A DNA stretch of 64,000 nucleotides from Protula sp. h YS-2021 (Eukaryota; Annelida; Polychaeta; Sabellida; Serpulidae), in NCBI GenBank assembly GCA_949752745.1, contig OX457034.1, forward strand, positions 2,514,646-2,578,645, given 5' to 3'. A program made the position numbers and the translations under genes. Shown piece after piece: positions 1 through 9,027 of the stretch. How positions within the stretch are numbered: the first letter of the stretch is position 1; every line of letters starts with the position of its first letter. Below the pieces are notes generated by a model. That model did not search any database. It had not been told where the DNA came from and saw only the letters and a program-made list of their open reading frames with translations.

Positions 1-683
1 ATCAGTTTGAAATTGCGTTTCCATAGACAAAAAGATGACTATGTATTGATGGCTGCAGATAACACCTATAAGGTAGAAGTGAAAGAGGCATTTTTAACCA
101 TTCGCAAAGTGAGGGTGAGTCCAGGTATTCAGTTAGGATATACAGATGCATTGATGAAAAGTCCTGCCAAGATCATCATCACTAGAAAAGAATGTAAAGT
201 CACCAAATTACCAATTACAAATTACCAAATCGTATTGTCATTGGTCTGGTTCATAATGAAGCTTTTGGTGGATCAGTATTGAGGAATCCATATGATTTCA
301 AACATTTTGATCTGGACTATATGCAACTGTACACGGATGGTGAACCAGTTCTATCCAAACCTCTCAAGCTTGACATTACACAGAACAAATACCTGGACGC
401 TTTTGAAACGCTTTACAAATCGTTTGATTGATTGAATGGTGAGAAAAGTTCCATTATAAAACGGGAAGATTGGCCTAGAGGTTATGCTTTATTTTCGTTT
501 GACTTAACACCGGATTATGATGGCGATGATCATTTTCCCCTGATCAAGCATGGGAATTTGCGGCTAGAAATGAACTTTACTACGGCTTTGCAACATACCA
601 TCAATGTCATCGTCTATGCTGAATTTGACAACATTATTGAAATAAGTGCAAATCGCAGCATCCAATTCGACTACCAGTCATGA
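1..683 (+). pseudogene. Polinton major capsid (hexon-like) protein, 3' part, broken
   Basis: The predicted protein resembles the C-terminal half of the double jelly-roll major capsid protein of Polinton/Maverick (adintovirus-like) elements, which forms the icosahedral shell. Seen: three collinear pieces, about 7-225, 229-428 and 432-683. They contain the blocks ITRKECKV, RIVIGLVHNEAFGG, NPYDFKHFDLDYMQLY, LFSFDLTPDYDGDDHFPL and IVYAEFDNIIEI, the last two being typical of the family's C terminus. The first two pieces are in different frames, with an apparent small deletion near 205-228 beside a short direct repeat. An in-frame TGA at 429-431 separates the last two pieces. The 5' part lies outside the window. 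The last codon overlaps the protease start (ATGA, 680-683). Family assignment is by pattern recognition; the broken state is seen directly. Confidence 0.8.
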
Positions 684-1117
684 ACACGAAGCAGATTGAT
701 GCCATATTGAGTCATGATGTCATGACTAAAGACTTATTTCAAGGCGTGTTTGCCATGGACCAGTTACCATCTTTACAACGCGGTGCCTATGTGATCAACA
801 CAGGCGATCAAGATGAACCAGGAGAACATTGGGTGGCAGTGTATTATGATAAAGACCCTGCAGAATATTTTGACTCTTATGGACTGTTACCTCTCGATGA
901 TCGTTTAGACATGTTTTTAAGAAATGACTATATGTATAATTCTATATCATTACAAACGCCAATATCATCGCCATGTGGTTTTTATTGTGTATATTATATA
1001 TGGCATAGAGCTCGAGGTCAGAGTATGTTTGATATTGTGAATATATTAAAAAGAAAGGATGGTGATTTTATTGTAAAGGATTTTGTATATAGACATTATA
1101 AACCACTGCTTTATTAA
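680..1117 (+). CDS. Adenain-like cysteine protease of the Polinton
   Basis: This is a 145-aa intact frame starting at ATG 680, which overlaps the stop of the capsid gene by four bases (ATGA). It matches the adenovirus-type (C5) maturation protease carried by Polintons, which cleaves capsid precursors during virion assembly. The expected catalytic set is visible: His50 in GEHWVAV, Asp65 in EYFDSYG and Cys99 in SSPCGFYCVYY, with Gln92 seven residues before the Cys in the oxyanion position. Length is short but normal for the Polinton branch. It is the only clearly undamaged structural gene of this element, lying directly downstream of a capsid pseudogene. The AT-rich stretch after the stop separates it from genes on the opposite strand. 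Confidence 0.88.
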   Translation: MNTKQIDAILSHDVMTKDLFQGVFAMDQLPSLQRGAYVINTGDQDEPGEHWVAVYYDKDPAEYFDSYGLLPLDDRLDMFLRNDYMYNSISLQTPISSPCGFYCVYYIWHRARGQSMFDIVNILKRKDGDFIVKDFVYRHYKPLLY

Positions 1118-1534
1118 TTGTGTTTTATTAATGTTGTTGTTTTATTAATGATGGTATTGTAGTAGTTAAGTTGTAGTTAAGTTGTTATATTAGTTAAGTT
1201 GTTGTTATATTAGTTAAGTTGTTGTTAAATAAAACAACCCAAGTTTCAAATAATCTTGTTTATTGTATTCTATTTACAATGTCTATTTACAAACTCTATT
1301 TACAAACACTTAACTACAAACTCTTAACTATATGCTTCTATTTACAAAGTTTACCAACACTATTTACAAAGTCTATTTACACTATTTACAAATTCTATAT
1401 ACACTATTTACAAAGTTTACAAACACTATTTACAAACTCTTAACTATAAAGTCTATTTACAAACTTCTATTTACACTATTAACAATCACATCCATTTTTC
1501 AATACATTCATCAATGAATACCATTCGTCAGAAT
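1118..1534. repeat. AT-rich convergent intergenic region with short tandem repeats
   Basis: This lies between the protease (+) and the small minus-strand genes. About 1160-1229 holds repeats around TTAGTTAAGTTGTTG (period about 20). About 1268-1490 holds many TATTTACAAA(C/G)TCT repeats. The short open frames here are translations of the repeats and are not called as genes. The TTTACAAAG core recurs in the large array at 9028-9870, upstream of PolB. The region may carry the 3' ends of both convergent transcription units, but I see no unambiguous polyadenylation pair. Confidence 0.6.
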
Positions 1535-1744
1535 TTAGACATTATACCCGTATTTGTAAATGCTATTAAAGCTGACATAACACACATCACAAAACTTTAT
1601 CACTTTCACAGTAACATGTTCAGACAGTTTCAGTTCATATCCTTCTTCCAAGTCCATCAGCCGCATCAGCCGCATAGGCTGTGTCAGCTCAATGAATTTG
1701 GTACCCCGCATAAGTGGTATTCCTTCCTCTTTGAATTCAAGCAT
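1535..1744 (-). CDS. Small Polinton protein, 69 aa, related to its two upstream neighbours
   Basis: The longest open frame starts at 1852, but the ATG at 1744 is the better start. It overlaps the upstream gene's stop in an ATGCTTGA junction, matching the compact style of this cluster. The protein resembles a shortened copy of the next two genes: FIEL, then LEEGYELKLSEHVTVKVI and a Val-rich strand ending VSF. The matching part of the 113-aa neighbour reads PGFLLHLSNDIEVRVI followed by VFVQF. It lacks the C-terminal W-containing helix of its relatives and may be a truncated paralogue. Function unknown; the strand pattern suggests a PC4-like beta sheet (inference). Confidence 0.55.
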   Translation of the reverse strand: MLEFKEEGIPLMRGTKFIELTQPMRLMRLMDLEEGYELKLSEHVTVKVIKFCDVCYVSFNSIYKYGYNV

Positions 1745-2078
1745 AAGACTCTTCCCAATCCAATGCTTGCAACAGCGCGTTCCATTCCACTGTGCTGAGG
1801 GTGATGATGTCGTAGTGTTCTGTAAGCTCGTTATGTTGGCGAAATTGTACAAACACGTCTAGACAGTTCTGAATCACACGCACTTCTATATCATTTGAAA
1901 GGTGAAGCAGAAAGCCGGGTATTCTCAACTTGTCTAGATGATCCTTCAACACAGATTGTTCGTCAAGCGATAGTATGATAAACTTTCCAAAATGTCGTAG
2001 CACAATGTCATCACATAAGTTTCTCATGTATGAGAATCCATATGTAATGGGTTCATAATCCAACAAATAGTCTTCCAT
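1737..2078 (-). CDS. Small Polinton protein, 113 aa, PC4-like pattern (paralogue)
   Basis: The frame is intact from ATG 2078, which directly follows the upstream gene's stop with a 3-nt gap. Two modules are visible. The N-terminal one has IVLRHFGKFIILSLD and a helix. The C-terminal one has PGFLLHLSNDIEVRVIQNC, VFVQFRQ and then IITLSTVEWNALLQAL. The order of curved beta strands followed by a W-x-x-L helix resembles the PC4/Sub1 ssDNA-binding fold of the gene at 2470-2820, and the central block is shared with both neighbours. I recognise no named family. The position beside PolB suggests a role in replication or transcription of the element (inference). Confidence 0.6.
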   Translation of the reverse strand: MEDYLLDYEPITYGFSYMRNLCDDIVLRHFGKFIILSLDEQSVLKDHLDKLRIPGFLLHLSNDIEVRVIQNCLDVFVQFRQHNELTEHYDIITLSTVEWNALLQALDWEESYA

Positions 2079-2081
2079 CTT

Positions 2082-2456
2082 TTATACTCGGATGATGTTG
2101 AACAGTGGATGTTGTATAGCTTCTAGGAATCGTAAGGCTGCGTGCCAGTTGTTGATATCAAAGAAGATCAATTGTGCATATGGTGTATCTGGCACAACTC
2201 CCTTATAATCCTTTGGATAATCCTGTAAAAGATTTCTACAGAATGTCACACGTATCTTAGAATCATATTCAGCCACCGTCACTTCCAGTTTATTTTCAAG
2301 TCTGCGTTCAAACCCAGGTTCAAGCGGTATGTTTTTAAAGTCTTTCCACACTTCAGGTTTAAACCGATAAGCAGAACTTCTCCGAGAACCCATCATCACT
2401 TCATTCCTCTCATTAACTTTAAGGTAAACACCATCGTCCAACATGAGTGCATTCAT
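2082..2456 (-). CDS. Small Polinton protein, 124 aa, PC4-like pattern (paralogue)
   Basis: The frame is intact from ATG 2456, 13 nt after the PC4-like gene's stop. It contains DDGVYLKVNERNEV, a helix around FKPEVWKDFKNI, PGFERRLENKLEVTVAEY and a last helix FFDINNWHAALRFLEAI. PGF..RL followed by an alternating LEVTV strand aligns by eye with the 113-aa and 69-aa neighbours, suggesting tandem duplication within the Polinton. Its stop codon TAA lies inside a TATAAAAG string (2079-2086) immediately before the next ATG. Function unknown; single-stranded nucleic acid binding is an inference from the fold pattern only. Confidence 0.6.
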   Translation of the reverse strand: MNALMLDDGVYLKVNERNEVMMGSRRSSAYRFKPEVWKDFKNIPLEPGFERRLENKLEVTVAEYDSKIRVTFCRNLLQDYPKDYKGVVPDTPYAQLIFFDINNWHAALRFLEAIQHPLFNIIRV

Positions 2457-2469
2457 GATTGTTACCTTG

Positions 2470-2820
2470 TTATGACTTGTCGTCTTGTCTGCGAAGCCTT
2501 TTATCCACTTCTTTCACCTGCTTCTTCAGCATTTTCCATTCAGGTATTGTCAGCAAGATACCCTTTTCCGTTGGACGGTTTTTTCCAGTCCCCTCAACTC
2601 TGAGGTATTTGCGAATGTTTACCACGCCTTCATTACTTTGTTTCATAATCTTGATATACTTTCCATTGCCTAGAGAAAGCATTCCATCCCACGACTGTGG
2701 TGTTGGTGCTATCTCCACTTTTAATTTCTTGATGGTAGTATCAGGATGTTTCACATTCATGTCTTTGACTGTATCAGCAAGAGTATCCATATCCGTTGTT
2801 GTAGATCTTTTCCGATTCAT
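2470..2820 (-). CDS. PC4/Sub1-like ssDNA-binding protein of the Polinton
   Basis: A 116-aa intact frame from ATG 2820. An N-terminal basic and Thr-rich tail is followed by a region matching the PC4 (p15 transcriptional coactivator) domain layout: LSLGNGKYIKIMKQ, VVNIRKYLRV, a glycine/proline turn, KGILLTIPEWKMLKKQ and a final basic helix. PC4 proteins bind single-stranded DNA as dimers and act in transcription and repair. In a Polinton it could protect strand-displacement intermediates or aid late transcription (inference). It lies 55 nt downstream of the PolB stop and has its own TATA box (2875-2882). A truncated second copy occurs at 14099-14173 with the same N-terminal TLADTVKD motif. Confidence 0.72.
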   Translation of the reverse strand: MNRKRSTTTDMDTLADTVKDMNVKHPDTTIKKLKVEIAPTPQSWDGMLSLGNGKYIKIMKQSNEGVVNIRKYLRVEGTGKNRPTEKGILLTIPEWKMLKKQVKEVDKRLRRQDDKS

Positions 2821-2874
2821 AGTAACGCTTCAGTGTTCACACCTCAACTAACTCTAAAGTTGAAGTGTCTCCCC

Positions 2875-2882
2875 CTTATATA
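2875..2882 (-). promoter_or_regulatory. TATA box for the PC4-like gene, overlapping the PolB stop codon
   Basis: The minus strand reads TATATAAGGGGG here, 55 nt before the PC4-like ATG. The last three bases of TATATAA are the TAA stop codon of PolB (2876-2878). The second Polinton copy has TATAAAAGGGGG at the equivalent place (14225-14233), so the box and G run are kept although the surrounding bases and the stop differ. Confidence 0.6.
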
Positions 2883-3824
2883 CTGTAATGCCCATGCGCC
2901 AACGTGGAATAGCCATCACTCATCACATATCGCTTGTCATCAAAGGGAGAGAGAGCTACTTTCCTCAACTTCTCCGAGAAAATCTGGTGGTCATGACTGC
3001 GAATGATGTGTCCTGTGGTCATCGTTTGCATTTGATTGAACAAACTGTCTCTATACTGCTGATGTTTCATCCGTCTTTGACACGCGCGAGTGATACCTTT
3101 GGCCGTACGTTTTTCTTTCCCGCCATATATCATACTGTACATTTTCGGTCGAAGTCCAACAAACTCTTCTATGGGAATGCCCGCCGTCTCATCTTTCATT
3201 TTCCCAAGCACTTTCTTGTTCATGTTGGAATGCAGGAAATGATCTGGGGGATAGTCACTTGTGTCGAACAAGTCGGCATCTTCCTGCATGTCTTTGTAGA
3301 TATCGTCCGTTTCTATGTCATAACATAGACTGTCGGTGTCGCTGAACAAGAGTTTGGCGTCGGGATACTTGGTCATGATGTAGTTGTAATGAAAGTGGAA
3401 CATGAGCACTTTGCTGAGGTCAAGAATGGTGAAGCCGACTTGAATGGGTTTATCCAGAAGCAGATCCACTTTGCGCAAATGTACCGCGGTTAAATCTTCG
3501 TTGAAAATTCTAAATTTGTGGAAGGAAGGTTTGGCCACAAGTTTCTTGAACCGCTTTTCTTTGTGAACAAGTTCCACATTCATACGCTTTCTCACATTTT
3601 CCATGGTTTTACCAAACACAGAGTTGTTCATCAATTTGAAAAAGTCTTTCTCAAACGGGTTCTTGGCCAACTTTCTCTTTTCCGTGTTCAAGGAGATGTA
3701 TTTTGCCAACCATTTGCTCTGTGCAAACATGATGGCACGATGCATCTTCGTGACTTTCAATCCCAGTGAGACATATTGCTGTAAATTTCTATAATGAAGT
3801 ACATATTTCTTCTTGTCGCATAAG

Positions 3825-5700
3825 TTTTTTTTTTTTATTGAAAAAGGAAGACATTGTACGTCACATCAATTACTCGCACATTTACACCAAAAACCTTTCA
3901 GAAACCTTTTGCAGACACACAGTTTACACATCGCTAGGTGTCGCAACACCCAGACAATACTGCAGTAATTTTAACAATTGTCTATAAATTTACTCGCATC
4001 TATGATGTAGTAAACGTTTGTACGAAAAAGCAGACATGAAACACAAGGAGTGTGCAGAAGTGTCGTGGGGTTTTTTGGGACGTCCATATGGTTTGACCAA
4101 TGTAGGTATGCATTAACGAGGTAATAAGAAAAAAAAAGAAAAGAAAGCAAGATCCGTTTTTCAATTGTCCTTGATGGACCACGATCCCCATTTCCTATGG
4201 TATTTATCGTCGTCTAAGATAATCTTATCTACTTGCATGTACATGCTTACTTCATGCTTGAAGGTCGAATAATTGAAGGCTAAATTGCGGAATCGGGTAT
4301 CCCATATTCGGTATTTTAAAAGAAGAAAAATAAGGTTTTCAGCGTTGTTACAAGATCCTAACAGAAACTCACTAGCGTGAAAGCCTTTAAGACCAAGGAG
4401 TTGCCACGCTTTTCTTATTATTGCCACTGTTTTAGGACAATTTATGAACAGGTGGAAATTATCTTCTACTACATTACATTCAGAGCAATTTTTGTCTAAT
4501 TTAATTCCCCATTTTTCCAGATTTTTGTTGTTGGCTACTATGTCGTTTAATATCTTGAACTGGAAGGAAAGTAGTTTGTTATCGCGACATGAATCTCTTG
4601 ACATTTTGATACTTTTGTTTACTAGGGTAAGATCTATCCCCTTATTCTTCCACATTTTTAAGCTAGTCGGGGGTTGACTTATTTGTTTCACTAGTTCTTT
4701 ATAAAAATCCCTTGACTTACAATTTGTTACATTTAAACGCTGACCACTTCTAGTTCTAAATATGCAACTTCCTAAAGCACAGGATTGATTAGGTAAAATT
4801 TGTTGCTTAATTGCTTGTTAAATGCTAGTTAATGTTAGGTAATTAACTTTGATGTTATATTTCCTCGTTAGTTCATCGCATGTCAGCCATCTATTATTTT
4901 TATTCATTAGATCTTGTATAAAAACAATTCCGTTTTGGAACCAGTTCTTAAAGAATATGGGTTTATTATCTATAAGTATATCTTGTTTGTTCCAGAGTAA
5001 TTGCTTAGAAATTGTCGAGGTTTGAAATATTGTTTTAAAAGCTTGTAAGATATCTTGATAAAAGGGAGGCATATGAGGGAGTTTTTTTACGTCAAAGTTG
5101 CAATGCATTAACAAACTTAGGCCACCAACCTTATCTAAGTAATAATTTACTACTTTTGACCACTTTTTTCGTTGCATTAATTTTGGTAACCAAGCAAGTT
5201 TGAGAGCCATATTCTGTGATTGGATGTCAATTGCTTTTAGTCCACCCTCATCATAGTTCCTTATTATAGTGGTATGTTTAACTTTTGGTGTAGAATAACC
5301 CCATAAAAAAGATGAAGTTTCTTTTTGTGCTTGCTTTATGTAGCCTGCGTCACAGCTAGTGTTAGAAAGGGAGTAAATTAAGTTAGATATTCCAAGTGAC
5401 TTAGTTATTAGAATTTTTCCTAACAGGCTGAGTCCTCTACAAGACCAAAATAGGTACTTTTCTCTCATTTTTTGCAATTTTATCGATAATGTTCTTTTCG
5501 TTGCATTTTTTAAGGTCATATCCAAGGGAGATTCCAAGCATGTTGAAACAGTTTCGGGACACTTCTAAATCATAAGCGCCTTTCCTTTTTTTCCAAGGTC
5601 CCAGCCATATAAGTAAAGTTTTATCTTTGTTGATTTTAAGACCTGACTGGCTTGCAAAATTTTCTAGCGTTTGAAAAAATTCTGGAATTGATAAGTTGGG
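3825..5700 (-). mobile_element. 5'-truncated Tx1/L1-like LINE inserted in PolB
   Basis: A 1.9 kb insertion separates polymerase motifs A and B. On the minus strand it begins near 5690-5700 and ends in a 12-base poly(A) tail (plus-strand T run 3825-3836). Remnants of the target sequence ATAAG(TT) flank both sides. On the 5' side an 11-bp ATAAGTTGGGA is present twice (5691-5712). Removing it rejoins polymerase protein sequence ...EKLIPNL with ...KKKYVLHYRNLQQYVSLGL. The 3' UTR-like stretch 3837-4160 holds no gene. Only the RT C-terminal half and the terminal zinc region remain, so this is a dead 5'-truncated copy produced by target-primed reverse transcription. Confidence 0.82.
4161..5690 (-). 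pseudogene. LINE reverse transcriptase, C-terminal fragment
   Basis: Three frame-shifted pieces. 5690 to ~5520 reads ASQSGLKINKDKTLLIWLG, the RT region after the catalytic palm. 5537-4818 carries RGLSLLGKILITKSLGISNLIY and EGGLKAIDIQSQNMALKLAW, the thumb/connection typical of Tx1/L1-clade elements. 4691-4161 carries the terminal Cys/His motif CSECNVVEDNFHLFINCP (zf-RVT type). Endonuclease and catalytic palm are missing, so it cannot be autonomous. No start codon is meaningful because the 5' end is a truncation point. Confidence 0.8.
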
Positions 5701-8493
5701 AATAAGTTGGGAATGAGCTTTTCACTAGGCTTGCCTTTCATGTTTAGATCTTTCCGCAGCTTCTGACTATGTTTTGACAATTCTCCCACCTTCACACATT
5801 TCCGTTCTGGAGCCACTGGATAGTGATTATGATGATCATGGATTGAATATGGGTATTCTAAATCCACTTCTAAAATGTACCCAATCTCGTCATCTTCATC
5901 CACATCCATAAAGTCAATGGATTCTGGCTCGCTCACCCACATAAATCCACTTTCCGGCATGCTTTGCGACATGGCCCAGCCATACAAGTTGTTTGCATCC
6001 AGGTACGTCAAGTAGTTGGTTGGTTTCCTGGGATCGTAATCTGCTACGTAGGGGTTATTTGCTTTCGCATACTTGTGTGTGATGACAGATATTCCTCCCC
6101 GTAGACCTTGTTCAACCATTTGGTACATGTCAATGTCGTTGATCAACTCCAATTTCACCTTTGTCGCTTTCAACATGGCATCCCAGGACAGTGCTGGCGC
6201 TGTATAGTAGTGAGCAGGATCCAATTCATACGTGTTGAGACATACGTGACGAAAGTTTTCAAACACGTCAGCCAGCAGCAACACATCTGATTTCAGGTAC
6301 AAGTCATGGTATTCACCAAATGTAGTACAGTGGAATGTCTCCCACACCTTCTGCGCATGCGCATAATCCTCATCGCTAATGTCTTCTTCACTGAGCAGGC
6401 TGTAAAACTTGTCCTTGGACGGCAGTTGTGTTTCAGCAAACTTGGATGGCTCGTCCACGTAATCATAAGGGTACACTCCCTTTCTCAACAGTAAATCTTG
6501 TTGGTCGCTATCGTGAATGTGTGACGTCATGTTATAAAAGTTGTCTTTCCCTTCTGCCGCTAGGTTGGATACCAACTTCTGTAGAGAAGTACTCATGAAC
6601 TGATAACTGTCTGTAAATTTCAGATTGCTCATGGTGAATGCAATATATTTCTCAACGGTGTTGGGAATGACTGTAATCGTCTCATTTTTGAACTTTCCAA
6701 TTTCTTCCATGATCAAATGGCTGTCATAGCCTCGTAAATTGTGGAAAAAGACAGGAATGATGAAAGAATTTTTATCTCCCTGCTGATCTTTTCTAAGTGG
6801 AAATTGCAAATTGCATTCACGATGTGCAGCTCCACGGTATTTGCCATTGATATGGTCATGATCTCTCACACGATCTGCTCCTAGAGGCACATGACAAATG
6901 TAGCAATCTGTGACGTTCTTATAATGCTCTTCATCTTCATGAGTCATGACCATTTTCTTTGGCTGTTGTAAACCATGCACAATACGATAACGCTCATTCA
7001 CCATATGGTCTAAAAAGACTTTCACGGCATTATCTCCTCGATACACGACTGGGGCACGTGTATCATACTGGCTGACAACCACATAGGCAAAGCTGTTTGG
7101 ACGATGATGCTGATACTTGTCTCCTTCATGCTTTTTCGTGAAACATTCAAAGTCTGCATAAATGACAAACGGCGCTCGCTGTTGTTTGGCTACATTCTTG
7201 AACTTGATGAAAGGTTCCTTGGGGAATGATAAACGTTGTGCTCCATGCTTGCCACACACTTCGCGATGCTTGTCTAACAGATCTTGTCGCATAAACCCAT
7301 GAAGACAGTTGAAACAATAAAATGCAACTCCATCATGTTTTGATCGATAAGCCATCAGTCTGCTGAAATTCTTGATGAGGCAGTAATGCCTTGTCTTGTC
7401 ATTGCTAATCAAAAGCAAGTTAATTTCTCTCGAGCTTGTGTTTCGACTGAGTTGTATCGGAACAACTACATCATGTTCATATCCAAACACGTTAATGGAC
7501 ACATCATTCTCCTTTTCAAACTTTGGAATGTCTGTAATCGGTGTGGGAAATGTCATGCCTTCTACCTTCAATCCGCTCTCAAATGCTTTGTATTAATTCA
7601 CGCGATTTGGGTTTCTATCTGTTGAAGGGTGAAGGTGAGCCAATACAGACCATAAGAAGCACTTGTTGTCTTTATTCTGAATGTTTAGCACCGCCTTTGT
7701 ACTCTTTACTTTCTTCGGTAGTGGGATAAAACTGCTCGCTTCCAGTGGCGCTGACGTAGCTGTATGTACTTCAATGAATAATATGTTATCCAACACCCAG
7801 CCAGAGCCTTGTCGCTCATGTTCATCAAACCTGGTAAACAATTCTTTATAGGCTTCTGGTAAGTCCTTCTCAATATCCGCCGGATTGTATGCTGCATATG
7901 TCGGACTGCTGATGAATGCATTATCCACGTGTTCTACCATCACACCTTCAGCATTTGGTGTCATTTTCTTGAAGCGTGCATGCACGACAATGTACCATTT
8001 CATGCCATGGTTTAACGTCTCTAGCAAATGTCTCTTAATCCGGTTCTCTTGTTGTCGCATTTCAAGTAGCAAATCCGATCCATCTTCAGGCTCAAACCGT
8101 CTTTCCTGTGCGTTTCCACCAAGACTCACTCTTCTGCCCCTGCCTACTTGTCCTGTCTCTTTCTTTCTTTGTTCTTCATGAGACACATTTTCCATCTCAA
8201 CACATGCATGTGTCTCAAATGCATCCAAAGATGGAAATATTTTGATGCATTTACAGCAGAGGACTGGATCAGGTCTTTCAACACCATCTTGTAAGGTCTT
8301 TCGTCTCTTGACTTCAATCTGCTCAACAAGCTCTTCACGAGCACGTTTCAACTTGGGTGGTTTACATCTATGTGTCACAAACACTTCCAGAGATGGAAAT
8401 GTCACATTACAATCATGACAGTAGACTGTTGCCATCGTTGTTGCTGTTGCTGTTGCTAGAACTGAAATGAAGTAAAATATACGTTTCACTCTT

Positions 8494-8501
8494 CCTTTAT
8501 A
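8494..8501 (-). promoter_or_regulatory. TATA box upstream of PolB
   Basis: The minus strand reads TATAAAGG about 60 nt before the likely PolB ATG at 8435, a fitting distance for a TSS plus a short leader. Between the box and the ATG is TTTTACTTCATTTCAG, a pyrimidine-rich stretch ending in AG at about 8450. It could act as a 3' splice acceptor for the alternative upstream promoters at 9.9-10.0 kb. Confidence 0.45.
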
Positions 8502-9027
8502 CCACTTGGATGATGTGTTAACTCAGCAGAATTTATACCACTTTGATGTAATCAAAATATAGTGTGTAAAAATTGTTAAAATTGCTGACTCAGCAGAATT
8601 TATCACTGGTTGACATGTTTCATTCATGCTTTTATGCTACTTACATGTAATCAAAATATGGTGTGTAACTTTTCAAACGTGTTTAAAAATTATTGACTCA
8701 GTAGATAGTTGCTTGATATGAATGTCTCACTTACAGTTGTACTGCTGTACAGCTGTAAAGCATAGACATCTAGCGGTGAAGTTAAATGGTCTGCTAAATG
8801 GTATTCATCCGCGAAGAACTACTGTAAACTGAATCAAACAGTGAAATTATCATGTAAATCAGTCAACTATAATGAAAGTTATCACAATTTTAAATAAAAA
8901 TGGCGGTAAATATGCATACAACATGCTGCGCAAATAGCTCAGGACTACTTTATAACAAAAGTTTACATAAAACTGAATCAAACAGTGAAATTTTCATGCA
9001 AATCGACCAGGTATAATGAAATTTATC
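8502..9027. repeat. Non-coding Polinton flank with short direct repeats
   Basis: There is no open reading frame of interest. ACTCAGCAGAATTTAT occurs near 8520 and 8585, each near a TGTAATCAAAATAT(A/G)GTGTGTAA block. A ~57-bp block starting CTGAATCAAACAGTGAAATT occurs near 8830 and 8973. The repeats look like duplicated upstream sequence of the polymerase gene. No clear terminal inverted repeat end can be recognised. Confidence 0.5.

Larger units (their letters stand above)
2876..8435 (-). pseudogene. Polinton family-B DNA polymerase, split by a LINE and one stop codon
   Basis: This encodes a protein-primed-type DNA polymerase B for Polinton replication, about 1220 aa in three pieces: 8435-7596, 7592-5701 and 3824-2876. 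The likely start is ATG 8435; an upstream in-frame GTG at 8489 is less likely. Motifs in order: two N-terminal C2HC-type fingers (VYCHDCNVTF... and LCCKCIKIF...), a third Cys-rich segment YCFNCLHGF, ExoI IYADFECF (~7150), an HNH-like Cys/His block CYICHVPLG...RDHDHINGKYRG (~6820-6910), ExoII FFHNLRGYDSHL, ExoIII YLKSDVLLLADVF, LRGGIS, motif A YLDANNLYGWAM (~5990), motif B KLMNNSVFGKT (~3620), motif C FSDTDSL (~3340) and GLRPKMYSM. An in-frame TAA at 7593-7595 and the LINE at 3825-5700 inactivate it. All catalytic motifs are otherwise present. Confidence 0.9.

Noticed and set aside
2459..3769. Plus-strand open frames opposite the PC4-like gene and PolB
   Set aside because: They are antisense shadows of well supported minus-strand genes with recognisable motifs.
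7706..8344. Additional minus-strand and plus-strand frames over the PolB N terminus
   Set aside because: They are alternative frames of the PolB N-terminal region; only the finger-containing frame joins the exonuclease domain in frame.
8436..8489. N-terminal extension of PolB as a signal peptide (hydrophobic start)
   Set aside because: The first codon of that extension is GTG, and the sequence overlaps a likely leader and acceptor. The ATG at 8435 immediately precedes the first finger.
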